DNA of 64,000 nt, from assembly GCF_018263855.1 (NCBI RefSeq), contig NZ_CP073318.1:7812001-7876000 (forward strand), in the 5' to 3' direction. The notes under the pieces were generated by a model, which was not told where the DNA came from, did no database searches, and saw only the letters and a list, made by a program, of their open reading frames with translations. The translations under genes were made by a program, and so were the position numbers. Of the stretch, positions 45,383 to 54,207 are shown piece after piece (within the stretch, counting starts at the first letter, position 1; each line of letters starts with the position of its first letter). This stretch comes from Kutzneria sp. CA-103260 (lineage in GTDB: Bacteria > Actinomycetota > Actinomycetes > Mycobacteriales > Pseudonocardiaceae).

Positions 45383-46363
45383 TCAGCCCTCGTTGCTGGA
45401 GTGCCCCGGGAACAGGTGCGCCTCGGGGTTCAGCTCCACGGCCAGGTTGTTGACCGCGGTCGCGGCCTCGCCGAAGCCGGTGGCGATCAGCTTGACCTTG
45501 CCCGGGTACGTGGCGACGTCGCCGGCGGCGTAGACCCGGGCCCGCGCGGTGCGCATGGTCGTGTCGACGGACACCGCGCGGTGGTCCAGCTCCAGCCCCC
45601 AGGACTCGATCGGCCCGAGGTCGGCGGTGAAGCCCAGGGCGGCGACGGCGGTCTGGGCCGGCAGCACCTTGCGGCCGCCGCCCTTGACCTCGATCTCCAC
45701 CTCGGCCAGCAGGCCGTTGTCGCCGCCGCGCAGCTCGGTGACCTGGGCGTCGGTGATGATCGGCACGCCGAGTTCGCGCACCTTGGTGACGGTGGCCGGG
45801 TGGGCCCGGAACGCCGCGCGGCGGTGCACGAGGGTGACGCTGTTGGCGATCCCGTGCAGCGCCAGCGCCCAGTCGAACGCGGAATCGCCGCCACCGACGA
45901 TCACCACGTCCTGGCCGACGTGCGCCTCCAGCGAGGGCACGAAGTACACAACACCCTTGCCGACCCAGCCATCGCCAGCCGGCAGCGGGCGCGGGTTGAA
46001 CTCCCCCATGCCGGCGGTGATCAGGACCGCGCCGGCGCGCACGGTGGTGCCGTCCGCGAGGCCGACGACCAGACCGTTCTCGCCGCCCTCGACCGTGCGG
46101 GCCTGGCGACCCAGCAGGTAACGCGGCTTCCACTGGGCGGCCTGCTCGACCAGCGCGTTGATCAGGTCGCGGCCGCGGACCGCCGGGAAGCCGGCGACGT
46201 CGAAGATCATCTTCTCCGGATACATCGCGGTGACCTGGCCGCCCGGTTCCGGTAGCGCGTCCACCAGCGCGGTGGACAGCTCCCGGAAACCCGCGTAGTA
46301 GGCGGCGAACAGCCCGACCGGGCCGGCGCCGACCACCAGAAGATCAACCTCGATGTCATCCAT
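45383..46363 (-). CDS. Ferredoxin/flavodoxin--NADP+ reductase, TrxB-like type
   Basis: This is 326 residues of a two-domain flavoprotein. FAD motif: DLLVVGAGPVGLFAAYYAGF; NADPH motif: DVVIVGGGDSAFDWALALHG; C-terminal ARVYAAGDVATYPGKVKLIA. There is no CxxC, so it is not thioredoxin reductase but the YumC-type ferredoxin-NADP reductase. It supplies or drains electrons for ferredoxins. ATG 46363 is chosen (MDDIEVDLLVVGAGPVG); the open frame runs upstream. It is convergent with the L,D-transpeptidase and divergent from fumC. Confidence 0.9.
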   Translation of the reverse strand: MDDIEVDLLVVGAGPVGLFAAYYAGFRELSTALVDALPEPGGQVTAMYPEKMIFDVAGFPAVRGRDLINALVEQAAQWKPRYLLGRQARTVEGGENGLVVGLADGTTVRAGAVLITAGMGEFNPRPLPAGDGWVGKGVVYFVPSLEAHVGQDVVIVGGGDSAFDWALALHGIANSVTLVHRRAAFRAHPATVTKVRELGVPIITDAQVTELRGGDNGLLAEVEIEVKGGGRKVLPAQTAVAALGFTADLGPIESWGLELDHRAVSVDTTMRTARARVYAAGDVATYPGKVKLIATGFGEAATAVNNLAVELNPEAHLFPGHSSNEG

Positions 46364-46529
46364 GGCCGTTGGCCCCGCTTTCCGCCTGTGGTGGGAGGCA
46401 GTGATCGCGAACACCATCGACTCTAGTGCGGTCTCCGGTGCGAGTGTCAGAAGATCGCCGGATATTCCGGGACCCCGGCGTGCCGCAGGCCACGCTGCCG
46501 GGGCCCGCACGGAGGTCCAGACTCGAAGC

Positions 46530-47927
46530 ATGGCTGAGCAGCAGTACCGGATCGAGCACGACACGATGGGCGAGGTCAGGGTGCCCGCCGAGGCGCTGTG
46601 GCGCGCCCAGACGCAGCGCGCCGTGGAGAACTTCCCCATCTCGGGACGGGGCCTGGAGCGATCGCAGATCCGGGCGCTGGGCCTGCTCAAAGCCGCGGCC
46701 GCCACCGTGAACCAGCAGCTGGGCGTGCTGCCGGAGGACATGGCCGACGCGATCGTGGCCGCGGCGCGCGAAGTCGCCGACGGTCGGCACGACGAGCACT
46801 TCCCGATCGACGTGTTCCAGACCGGCTCCGGCACCTCGTCGAACATGAACGCCAACGAGGTGATCGCCACCCTCGCCACCCGGGCGCTGGGCCGTGACGT
46901 GCATCCCAACGATCACGTGAACGCCTCCCAGTCGTCCAACGACACCTTCCCGACGACGATCCACGTCGCGGCCACCGAGGCCGTCGTGCGCGATGTCGTG
47001 CCGGCGCTGGAGCACCTGGTCGCCGTGCTGCGCAAGCGGTCGCAGGAGTGGGGCGACCTGGTGAAGTCGGGCCGTACGCACCTGATGGACGCGGTGCCGA
47101 TCACGCTCGGCCAGGAGGCCGGGGGGTGGGCGTCGCAGGTCGCCTACGGCGTCGAGCGGCTGCAGGCGAGCCTGCCGCGGCTGGGCGAGCTGCCGATCGG
47201 CGGCACGGCCGTGGGCACCGGGCTCAACGCGCCGGAGGGCTTCGGGGCCGCCGTCGCGGCGGAACTGGCCTCGCTGACTGGACTTCCGCTGACCGAGGCC
47301 CGCGACCACATCGAGGCGCAGGCCAGCCGGGACGGTGTGGTGGAGATCTCCGGCCAGCTGCGCACCGTCGCGGTGTCCCTGTTCAAGATCGCCAACGATC
47401 TGCGCTGGCTGGGCTCCGGGCCGCGGACGGGGCTGGCCGAGCTGGCGCTGCCCGACCTCCAGCCGGGATCGTCGATCATGCCGGGCAAGGTCAACCCGGT
47501 GATCTCGGAGGCGACCATGATGGTCGTCGCCCAGGTGATCGGCAACGACGCGGCGGTCGCCTTCGCCGGCACCCAGGGCAACTTCGAGCTGAACGTGATG
47601 CTGCCGGTGATCGCCCGCAATGTGCTGGAGTCGGCCCGACTGCTGGCCGCCGTGGCGCGTCTGTTGGCCGACAAGGTGATCGCCGGCGCGGTGCCCGACG
47701 TGGACCGGATGCGCGAGTACGCGGAGTCCTCCCCCTCAGTGGTCACGCCCCTGAACCGGTATCTCGGCTACGAGGAGGCGGCGTCGATCGCCAAGCAGGC
47801 TTTGAAGGAACGGCGCACCATCCGCGACGTCGTGCTGGCCCGTGGGCACGTCGACGCCGGCCGGATCACTGTCGAGCAACTGGACGAGGCACTGGACGTG
47901 CTTCGGATGGCTCGCGGCGGTCGCTGA
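46530..47927 (+). CDS. fumC: Class II fumarate hydratase
   Basis: This citric-acid-cycle enzyme interconverts fumarate and malate. It is 465 residues with the conserved TGSGTSSNMNANEVIA, the SGRTHLMDAVPITLGQE site and the signature GSSIMPGKVNP. ATG 46530 (MAEQQYRIEHDTMGEV) starts it; GGAGG is 14 nt upstream, rather far. It is in the expected place after glpX. Its 3' end overlaps the convergent EamA gene by 62 nt. Confidence 0.97.
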   Translation: MAEQQYRIEHDTMGEVRVPAEALWRAQTQRAVENFPISGRGLERSQIRALGLLKAAAATVNQQLGVLPEDMADAIVAAAREVADGRHDEHFPIDVFQTGSGTSSNMNANEVIATLATRALGRDVHPNDHVNASQSSNDTFPTTIHVAATEAVVRDVVPALEHLVAVLRKRSQEWGDLVKSGRTHLMDAVPITLGQEAGGWASQVAYGVERLQASLPRLGELPIGGTAVGTGLNAPEGFGAAVAAELASLTGLPLTEARDHIEAQASRDGVVEISGQLRTVAVSLFKIANDLRWLGSGPRTGLAELALPDLQPGSSIMPGKVNPVISEATMMVVAQVIGNDAAVAFAGTQGNFELNVMLPVIARNVLESARLLAAVARLLADKVIAGAVPDVDRMREYAESSPSVVTPLNRYLGYEEAASIAKQALKERRTIRDVVLARGHVDAGRITVEQLDEALDVLRMARGGR

Positions 47928-48795
47928 CCCGGCGGCGGTAGAGACCGAGGGTGCAGCCGCCGGCTACGGCGGCAGCACCCACCACCGCCGTAACGGTCAA
48001 CGCCTGAGCGTGCAGCAGCACCGACACGATGAGGCCGGACACGGGCATCAGCCCGACGAGCACGCCCGCACGGTCCGCGCCGATCGCCGCCACGCACGTG
48101 TACCAGCCGCTGAACGCGACGGCGGTGACGAAGACTCCCAACACCACCAACGCCGTTCCCTCGCTCAGGGTCGGCATCCGCCACGCGCCGCCACCGTCCA
48201 CAATGGTCGCGATGACGGCTCCGCCGGCAGCCGCGATGAAACTGGCCCACGTGGACGCTTCCATCGCACCTAACCGTTGCACCGGCCCAATTCCGCACAG
48301 CGTGAACAACACTTCGCCGGCCATGCAGGCCAAGGCGAGCAGCAGTCCCGGTCCGTGCCACGAGCCACCGCCGGTCAACACCGCGACACCACCGACCACG
48401 ATCGCGGCACCCAGGACAGCGGCCATCGCCGGACGGCGCTTTCCCAGCAGTGGCACCGCGATCGCGAGCACCAGCGGCGTGCAGCCGACCACGGCCGTGA
48501 CAAATCCCGGCGTGGCATAGCGCTCGGCGATCAGGATGGCCGCGTTGAAGCCGAGCATGCCGGCGACGACCATGCCGAGCAGGCCAGCCAGGTCGCGCAG
48601 ACCCGGCCGCGGCAGCCGCCGCCCGCGCGCCAACAACACGCCGAGCAGGATCAGCCCGCCGATCGCGTACCGGATCGCCTGCCCGGACAGCACCGGGTAG
48701 CCCTCCAGCAGCCCGGTCACCGGGAAGGACGCGCCGACCAGCAGGATGCTCGTCGCGCCGAACGCGACCGCCCTGAGGTCCCCCGTGTTCGCCAT
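47866..48795 (-). CDS. EamA-family (DMT) transporter
   Basis: This is 309 residues with ten membrane helices in two EamA halves, e.g. AVAFGATSILLVGASFPVTG, IRYAIGGLILLGVLLARGRR, TAVVGCTPLVLAIAVPLLG and ALVVLGVFVTAVAFSGWYTC. Such transporters export amino acids or metabolites. ATG 48795 (MANTGDLRAV) is the start. The basic tail overlaps the fumC 3' end. Divergently placed MocR-type regulators often control EamA genes, and one lies at 49414, so it may be its target. Confidence 0.88.
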   Translation of the reverse strand: MANTGDLRAVAFGATSILLVGASFPVTGLLEGYPVLSGQAIRYAIGGLILLGVLLARGRRLPRPGLRDLAGLLGMVVAGMLGFNAAILIAERYATPGFVTAVVGCTPLVLAIAVPLLGKRRPAMAAVLGAAIVVGGVAVLTGGGSWHGPGLLLALACMAGEVLFTLCGIGPVQRLGAMEASTWASFIAAAGGAVIATIVDGGGAWRMPTLSEGTALVVLGVFVTAVAFSGWYTCVAAIGADRAGVLVGLMPVSGLIVSVLLHAQALTVTAVVGAAAVAGGCTLGLYRRRVSDRREPSEARPVPRPVARQ

Positions 48796-49039
48796 GTCCC
48801 CCAGTCTGCGCGCGACTGGTCCGCGTACCTGCACCACTTGACGCTCTTGCTGGCGGACCACTTGCGGTCTCCACGGGCTCGAACAACCGAGCCCGACCGA
48901 GGGCCGCACCAGACCGCAGGTTTGCCCAAGTCGTGCGGACTGACCAGGTCGGCAACGCATCTCGGCGACCGGTTCGCCCTCTTGCTAGGTGGGGGTGTGG
49001 CCGCCGTCACAAGGCGGCCACCGCATTGGGAGGACCGAC

Positions 49040-49318
49040 ATGACCGCACCGCACGCGACGTCACAACCGCCCGCGGTGAACCACCGCGTGCTGGCCATGC
49101 TGCGCGCCATCGACGCCGGCCGGGCTCAGCTGACCTGCAGCGCCGAGCCGGACCTGTTCGTGGACGGCGTGCCGTGCTGCGACCAGTTCACCGCTCACAC
49201 GCTGGCGCACCAGGGCTTGATCCGCCCAGGCCGGCCGGGCCCGCCCGACCAGCGGGTGCCAGCCGTGCTGACCGCCGCCGGCCGAGCGCTCATGACCGGA
49301 GCCCAGGCCGCCGCGTGA
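49040..49318 (+). CDS. Small conserved-looking protein of unknown function
   Basis: This is 92 residues starting MTAPHATSQPPAVNHRVLAM with GGGAGG about 6 nt upstream. Helix HRVLAMLRAIDAGRAQL, a Cys pair in GVPCCDQF, and the end RVPAVLTAAGRALMTG resemble a small winged-helix element. No family recognised. It sits in front of the MocR gene on the same strand, 95 nt apart. It may be transcribed from the 244-nt region shared with the divergent EamA gene. Confidence 0.6.
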   Translation: MTAPHATSQPPAVNHRVLAMLRAIDAGRAQLTCSAEPDLFVDGVPCCDQFTAHTLAHQGLIRPGRPGPPDQRVPAVLTAAGRALMTGAQAAA

Positions 49319-49413
49319 GCACGTGCGGGCCCTGGCCGGCGGGTGGTTCTCGGGCATGCTCGACTGGTGTCCCCAGTCGACCGACAACCGCCCGGCGGCG
49401 GACCGCCGTACTC

Positions 49414-50817
49414 ATGACCTCGAACACGACACCGTCCACCCGCGAACTGCTGCTGCCCGCTGTCTCGGCCGAGCCCGTCCGCTCCCGCGGCCGAGCCCTG
49501 GAGTCGGCACTCCGTGAGGCCATCCGAACCGGCCGCCTGCAGCCGGGCACCCGGCTGCCGTCCAGCCGCGACCTCGCCGGCCAGCTCGGCATCGCCCGGG
49601 GCACCGTCACCGCCGGATACGCCCAGCTGATCGCCGAGGGCTACCTGGTCGCACGGCACGGTTCTGGCACCCTGGTCGCCGACACCGAGTGTGGCGCCGC
49701 GCCCGCGGCGACCACACCGAGCCGACCGGCCCGCTGGCACTACGACCTGCGACCCGGCATCCCGGCGCTGGGTGCGTTTCCCCGCGCCGAGTGGGTCGCG
49801 GCGACCCGAGCAGGCCTGGCCACGCTGCCCGACGAGGCACTCGGCTACCCCGACTACGCGGGGCTCGCCGAACTCCGGTCCGAACTGGCCGGCTACCTGA
49901 GCCGGGTCCGTGCGGTAGCGGCCGGTCCCGAGGACGTCGTGATCACCCACGGCGTCGCCGAAGGCCTGACCCTCATGGCCCGCGTGCTGCGGGCCGCCGG
50001 CCACACCAGCGTCGCCCTCGAGTGCCCCGGCCACCTAGGCCAGGCCGAGCTGTTCGCGGCGCACGGCCTGCGGCCGGTTCCGGTCACGGTCGACTGCCAC
50101 GGCATCCGCGTCGACGAACTGGCCTCGACCGGCTGCCGCGTCGTGCACGTGACGTCGGCGCACCAGTTCCCGCTCGGCACTGTGCTACACCCCCAGCGCC
50201 GGCGGGCGCTGGTCGCATGGGCCCGCGCGTGTCACGGGCTGGTCCTGGAGGACGACTACGACGCCGAGCACCGGTACGACCGGCACGCCATGGGCGCGGT
50301 GCAGGCACTGGACCCCACGCGGGTGGCCTACCTCGGCAGCGTCAGCAAGGTGCTGTCGCCGGCGCTGCGCATCGGGTGGCTGATCGCGCCGTCCGCGCTA
50401 CGCCCAGCCGTCATCGACGCCAAGCACTACAACGACCTCGGTGGCAGCCCGCTCCCCCAGGCCGCGCTCACCCACCTGCTGCGGACGGGTGGGTACGAAC
50501 GGCATCTGCGGCGGACCAGGACGCTGTACCGGCGTCGTCGGGACGCGTTGCTCGCAGCGGTGTCGGAACGGCTGCCCTCGTGGCAGGCCGTCGGTGTGGC
50601 GGCGGGTCTGCACGTGGTGCTGCGGCTGCCGGACGGCGTGGACGACACCGCTCTCCAGCGGGCACTCGCCGCGAGCGGGGTCAACGCGATGGCGCTGTCC
50701 GGCTACGTCCCGAGTGGACGGATCGCGCCCTACCCGGGTCTGGTCGTCGGCTACGCGTCGCTCGGCCCGGATCGCCTCCGGTCGGCCGTGGATCTGATTG
50801 CGGACATAGCTTCTTGA
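49414..50817 (+). CDS. MocR/PdxR-type GntR regulator with aminotransferase domain
   Basis: This is 467 residues: an N-terminal GntR winged helix (about 25-90: LESALREAIRTGRLQPGTRL, then RDLAGQLGIARGTVTAGYAQ) joined to a fold-type I aminotransferase domain with the PLP lysine in GSVSKVLSPALRIGW (Lys near residue 312). These proteins bind pyridoxal phosphate and control PLP, GABA or transporter genes. ATG 49414 is used. It may regulate the EamA exporter gene at 48795. The 3' end is followed by the composite repeat. Confidence 0.9.
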   Translation: MTSNTTPSTRELLLPAVSAEPVRSRGRALESALREAIRTGRLQPGTRLPSSRDLAGQLGIARGTVTAGYAQLIAEGYLVARHGSGTLVADTECGAAPAATTPSRPARWHYDLRPGIPALGAFPRAEWVAATRAGLATLPDEALGYPDYAGLAELRSELAGYLSRVRAVAAGPEDVVITHGVAEGLTLMARVLRAAGHTSVALECPGHLGQAELFAAHGLRPVPVTVDCHGIRVDELASTGCRVVHVTSAHQFPLGTVLHPQRRRALVAWARACHGLVLEDDYDAEHRYDRHAMGAVQALDPTRVAYLGSVSKVLSPALRIGWLIAPSALRPAVIDAKHYNDLGGSPLPQAALTHLLRTGGYERHLRRTRTLYRRRRDALLAAVSERLPSWQAVGVAAGLHVVLRLPDGVDDTALQRALAASGVNAMALSGYVPSGRIAPYPGLVVGYASLGPDRLRSAVDLIADIAS

Positions 50818-50857
50818 CCATGGGAGGCGCGAGGCCGCGCCGGCGTCTGGAGCGGTT

Positions 50858-50980
50858 GCTGGATTTTTTGAGGGCCGCCACCCGACGCGCCCCACCATCC
50901 CGCTGACGCGGCGCTCGAAAATCCAGCAAGCGAAGACGCCGGTCACGAGCGGACTCGCCCCGCGCGGAACGCGCGGCATG
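50858..50980 (-). repeat. Composite dispersed repeat, full copy 2 (inverted)
   Basis: This is the same unit as 36972-37092 on the opposite strand. The palindromic part is 50858-50927 with perfect 10-bp ends GCTGGATTTT and AAAATCCAGC; an 11-nt spacer follows; the 42-nt block is 50939-50980 and differs from copy 1 at one position. The palindrome is more diverged but shares the 15-mer GCGTCGGGTGGCGGC. It lies between the MocR stop and the DNA ligase start. No promoter can be read from it. Confidence 0.75.
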
Positions 50981-51012
50981 TGATTGTCAGGGTGGGGGCG
51001 CAAGATGGGCCC

Positions 51013-52557
51013 ATGCGCTTCGCCGAAGTCGTATCCACCTCGGCAGCCGTGGCCCAAACCAGGTCCCGGCTGGCGAAGGTGGCCGCGCTCAGCGAGCTGC
51101 TGCGGCAGCTCGAAGACCCACGTGAAGTGGAAGCGGCCACCGCGTTCCTGGTCGGCCTGCCCAGGCAGGGCAAGGTCGGCGCGGGCTGGCGCACGCTGGT
51201 CTCGATCGAGGTGCCGGCCGCGGCCGAGCCGGACCTGTCCATCCTTGACGTCGACGACCTGCTGACCCAGGTGGCAGGCACCAGTGGCAAGGGGTCGACC
51301 CAGCGGCGCAGCGAGCTATTGACCGCCGCCCTGGCCCGTGCGACGGCACCGGAACAGGATTTCCTGCTCCGGCTGCTCACCGGCGAACTCCGGCAGGGCG
51401 CATTGGAAGGGGTGATGACGGACGCGGTGGCCGCCGCGTTCGACGTGCCGGTGGACGCGGTCCGCCGGGCGTTCATGCTCAGCGGCCGGCTGCACACCAC
51501 GGCCGAGCAGGCGAGGTCCGGCGGCGCGGCGGCGCTTGCCGCGTTCGGCCTGGAAGTCGGCCGGCCGATCCGGCCCATGCTGGCTTCCCCGGCCGAGTCG
51601 CTGGAGTCGGCGCTGGCCGAGCTGGGCGAGGTCACTGTCGAGTACAAGCTCGACGGAGCCCGCATTCAGGTGCACCGCAATGGATCCGAGGTGCACGTCT
51701 ACACCAGAACGCTGCGCGAGATCACCGCGAGCGTGCCCGAACTCGTGGAGCAGGTCCGCGGCCTGCCCTGCGAGTCGGTCGTGCTCGACGGGGAGACGCT
51801 CGCGCTCAACGACGACGGCCGGCCGCGTCCGTTCCAGGAGACGATGAGCAGGTTCGGGGCGACCAGCGCCCGGGAGCTGCTGCTGCGGCCCTACTACTTC
51901 GACTGCCTGCACCTGGACGGCGACGACCTGCTCGACCTGCCCCTGCGCGACCGGTTGGCCGCGCTCGAGCGGGTCGCCGGGCCGTTCCGCATCCCGGGAG
52001 CGATGGAGCCGGACGCCGACCGGGCCGCGGAGATCGCTGCGGCGGCGCATGCCGCCGGGCACGAGGGGGTGATGGTCAAGGCGCTGGACTCGGTGTACGC
52101 GGCCGGGCGGCGCGGCAAGTCGTGGCAGAAGGTCAAGCCGGTGCACACCCTGGACCTGGTGGTGCTGGCCGCGGAGTGGGGTCACGGCCGACGCCGTGGC
52201 TACCTGTCCAACCTGCACCTCGGGGCGCGCGATCCGGACGGCGGCCCGCCGGTCATGGTGGGTAAGACCTTCAAGGGCCTCACCGACGAGCTGCTGGCCT
52301 GGCAGACCAAGGCGTTCCAGGAGATCGCCGTCGATTCCGGGGAGTTGGCCGAAGACTCGCTCGCGGGGTCGAGCTTCGGCACTGTGCAGGTCCGGCCCGA
52401 GATCGTGGTGGAGATCGAGTTGGACGGTGTGCAGGTGAGTCCGCGCTATCCGGGCGGTGTGGCGCTCCGGTTCGCGCGGGTCCTGCGCTACCGGCCGGAC
52501 AAGGAGGTGAGCGAGGCCGACACCATCGATCAGGTCAGGGCGCTGCTGCCCGGCTGA
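51013..52557 (+). CDS. ATP-dependent DNA ligase (LigB type)
   Basis: This is a 514-residue ATP-dependent ligase. The N-terminal DNA-binding helical domain (about 1-200; RRAFMLSGRLHTTAEQAR) precedes the nucleotidyltransferase domain with the active Lys in EYKLDGARIQ (K212), ESVVLDGETL and YYFDCLHLDG, HEGVMVKALDS, the last motif SWQKVKPVHTLDLVVLAAEW and a C-terminal OB fold. It joins DNA nicks in repair; the NAD-dependent LigA should be elsewhere. ATG 51013 is chosen over an upstream frame that runs back into the repeat. It is flanked by inverted copies of the 42-nt block. Confidence 0.95.
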   Translation: MRFAEVVSTSAAVAQTRSRLAKVAALSELLRQLEDPREVEAATAFLVGLPRQGKVGAGWRTLVSIEVPAAAEPDLSILDVDDLLTQVAGTSGKGSTQRRSELLTAALARATAPEQDFLLRLLTGELRQGALEGVMTDAVAAAFDVPVDAVRRAFMLSGRLHTTAEQARSGGAAALAAFGLEVGRPIRPMLASPAESLESALAELGEVTVEYKLDGARIQVHRNGSEVHVYTRTLREITASVPELVEQVRGLPCESVVLDGETLALNDDGRPRPFQETMSRFGATSARELLLRPYYFDCLHLDGDDLLDLPLRDRLAALERVAGPFRIPGAMEPDADRAAEIAAAAHAAGHEGVMVKALDSVYAAGRRGKSWQKVKPVHTLDLVVLAAEWGHGRRRGYLSNLHLGARDPDGGPPVMVGKTFKGLTDELLAWQTKAFQEIAVDSGELAEDSLAGSSFGTVQVRPEIVVEIELDGVQVSPRYPGGVALRFARVLRYRPDKEVSEADTIDQVRALLPG

Positions 52558-52563
52558 CCGTTT

Positions 52564-52605
52564 CATGCCGCGCGTGCCGCGCGGGGCGAGTCCGCTCGTG
52601 ACCGG
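52564..52605 (+). repeat. Dispersed 42-nt block, part 1 only
   Basis: This is a 42-nt copy beginning CATGCCGCGCG and ending GCTCGTGACCGG, one base different from the block at 50939-50980 (TGC instead of TTC in the hairpin loop). It starts 7 nt after the ligase stop and ends 28 nt before the GuaB1 start. No palindromic part follows. It is inverted relative to the block on the other side of the ligase gene. Confidence 0.75.
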
Positions 52606-52618
52606 CGCGGACTCCCCG

Positions 52619-52632
52619 TATTCTGGAGTCTC
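52619..52632 (+). promoter_or_regulatory. Leaderless-type -10 of guaB1
   Basis: TATTCT (52619-52624) is a good -10; the GTG start at 52633 is 8 nt after it, where transcription would begin, so the mRNA is probably leaderless. The -35 would fall in the 3' part of the 42-nt repeat (GTGACC at 52598-52603, 15-nt spacer). The repeat may therefore supply part of this promoter. Confidence 0.45.
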
Positions 52633-54075
52633 GTGCGCTTCCTTGACGGGCATGAGCCCCAGTACGACCTCACCTACGACGACATCTTCGTCGTCCCGGG
52701 CCGTTCCACCGTGGAGTCGCGGTTCGACGTGGACCTCGCGACTTCCGACGGCACCGGCGCCACGATCCCGATCGTGGTGGCCAACATGACCGCGGTGGCC
52801 GGCCGGCGGATGGCCGAGACGGTCGCCCGCCGGGGCGGTCTGGTGGTCTTGCCACAGGACGTGGCCCCGGACGCGGTCGCCGAGATCACCGCCTGGGTGA
52901 AGGCCCGGCACACGGTCTGGGACACCCCGCTGGTGCTGCGGGCCGGCGACGCGGTCGCGGACGCCGTGAACCTGCTGCCGAAGCGGGCCCACGGGGCCGT
53001 GGTCGTGGTGGACGGCGACGGCCGACCGCTGGGTGTGGTGGACGAGGCCGCGTGCCACGGCGTCGACCGGTTCACGCGGGTCGGCGAGGTGGCCAACCCG
53101 GACGTGGTGACGCTGCCGATGGACACCGCGCCGCGGGAGGTCTTCGACCGGCTCCACGGGCGGTCCACCAAGGTCGCCCTGGGTGTGGACGGCGACGGCC
53201 GGCTGGCCGGCGTGCTGACCGAGGTCGGCGCGCTGCGGGCGGAGATCTACGCGCCCGCGCTGGACGCCGGCGGTCGGCTGCGGGTCGCGGCCGCGACCGG
53301 GGTGAACGGCGATGTCGCCGCCCGCGCGGCGGAGCTGCTCGACGCCGGGGTGGACGTGCTGGTCGTGGACACCGCGCACGGTCACCAGGAGAAGATGCTC
53401 GCCGCGCTCCAGGCGGTGCGCAAGCTCGACCTGGGATCGGTGCCGGTGGTCGCGGGCAACGTGGTCACCGCGGCCGGTGTGCGGGACCTGGTGGAGGCCG
53501 GGGCCGACGTCATCAAGGTCGGCGTCGGGCCGGGCGCGATGTGCACCACGCGGATGATGACCGGCGTCGGCCGGCCGCAGTTCTCGGCGGTCGCCGAGTG
53601 CGCGGCGCAGGCCCGTGCGCTGGGCAAGCACGTGTGGGCCGACGGCGGCGTGCGGCACCCTCGGGACGTGGCGCTCGCGCTCGCCGCCGGGGCGTCCAGC
53701 GTGATGGTCGGGTCCTGGTTCGCCGGCACCTACGAGTCGCCCGGCGATCTCCAGCGGGACGAGGCCGGCCAGCCCTACAAGGAGTCGTTCGGCATGGCCT
53801 CGAAGCGGGCCGTCGGCGCGCGCACGCGTGGCGACAACGCCTTCGACCGGGCGCGCAAGGGTCTGTTCGAGGAGGGCATCTCCACCTCCCGCATGCGGCT
53901 GGACCCGCTGCGGCCGGGGGTCGAGGACCTGCTCGACGCCATCTGCGCCGGTGTGCGCTCCTCGTGCACCTACGCGGGCGCGCACAACCTGGAGGAGTTC
54001 CACGACCTGGTGGTGTTGGGCGTGCAGTCGGCGGCCGGCTTCGCCGAGGGTCGCCCGCTGCCCGGCGGCTGGTGA
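52633..54075 (+). CDS. guaB1: GuaB1-family IMPDH/GMP reductase protein
   Basis: This is 480 residues of the IMPDH/GMPR barrel with tandem CBS domains (about 90-210: GAVVVVDGDGRPLGVVDEAA, VALGVDGDGRLAGVLTEVGA). It has NMTAVAGRRMAETVARRGGL, VDTAHGHQEKML, the catalytic Cys in GVGPGAMCTTRMMTGVG and KESFGMASKRAVGARTRGDN. The actinobacterial GuaB1 branch is known from mycobacteria as a GMP reductase regulated through its CBS domains, not an IMP dehydrogenase. So it likely recycles GMP to IMP. GTG 52633 is the start. It is a single gene. Confidence 0.92.
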   Translation: MRFLDGHEPQYDLTYDDIFVVPGRSTVESRFDVDLATSDGTGATIPIVVANMTAVAGRRMAETVARRGGLVVLPQDVAPDAVAEITAWVKARHTVWDTPLVLRAGDAVADAVNLLPKRAHGAVVVVDGDGRPLGVVDEAACHGVDRFTRVGEVANPDVVTLPMDTAPREVFDRLHGRSTKVALGVDGDGRLAGVLTEVGALRAEIYAPALDAGGRLRVAAATGVNGDVAARAAELLDAGVDVLVVDTAHGHQEKMLAALQAVRKLDLGSVPVVAGNVVTAAGVRDLVEAGADVIKVGVGPGAMCTTRMMTGVGRPQFSAVAECAAQARALGKHVWADGGVRHPRDVALALAAGASSVMVGSWFAGTYESPGDLQRDEAGQPYKESFGMASKRAVGARTRGDNAFDRARKGLFEEGISTSRMRLDPLRPGVEDLLDAICAGVRSSCTYAGAHNLEEFHDLVVLGVQSAAGFAEGRPLPGGW

Positions 54076-54166
54076 CATGAGGGTGTGCCACGTGGCTGCC
54101 GGGACAGCGGTTCGCGCTGCTCGGCGGCCGTGACCCCATCGGGCACAGATCGGCTGGCCACAAAGA

Positions 54167-54201
54167 AATGGGTTGTCCCCATTAACTGGCCGACCTAAGG
54201 T
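54167..54201 (+). promoter_or_regulatory. Promoter of ABC exporter operon with overlapping inverted repeat
   Basis: -35 TTGTCC (54173-54178) and -10 TAAGGT (54196-54201) are 17 nt apart. The GTG start (54208) is 6 nt after the -10, so a leaderless message is likely. The perfect inverted repeat AATGGG-TTGTC-CCCATT (54167-54183) overlaps the -35, a good place for a repressor. No regulator gene is adjacent. Confidence 0.5.
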
Positions 54202-54207
54202 GGCGCC

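Noticed and set aside
50939..52605. Short frames starting MPRVPRGASPLVTG in the 42-nt repeat
   Set aside because: They are just the translation of the repeat; no ribosome site, and the frames diverge right after the repeat.
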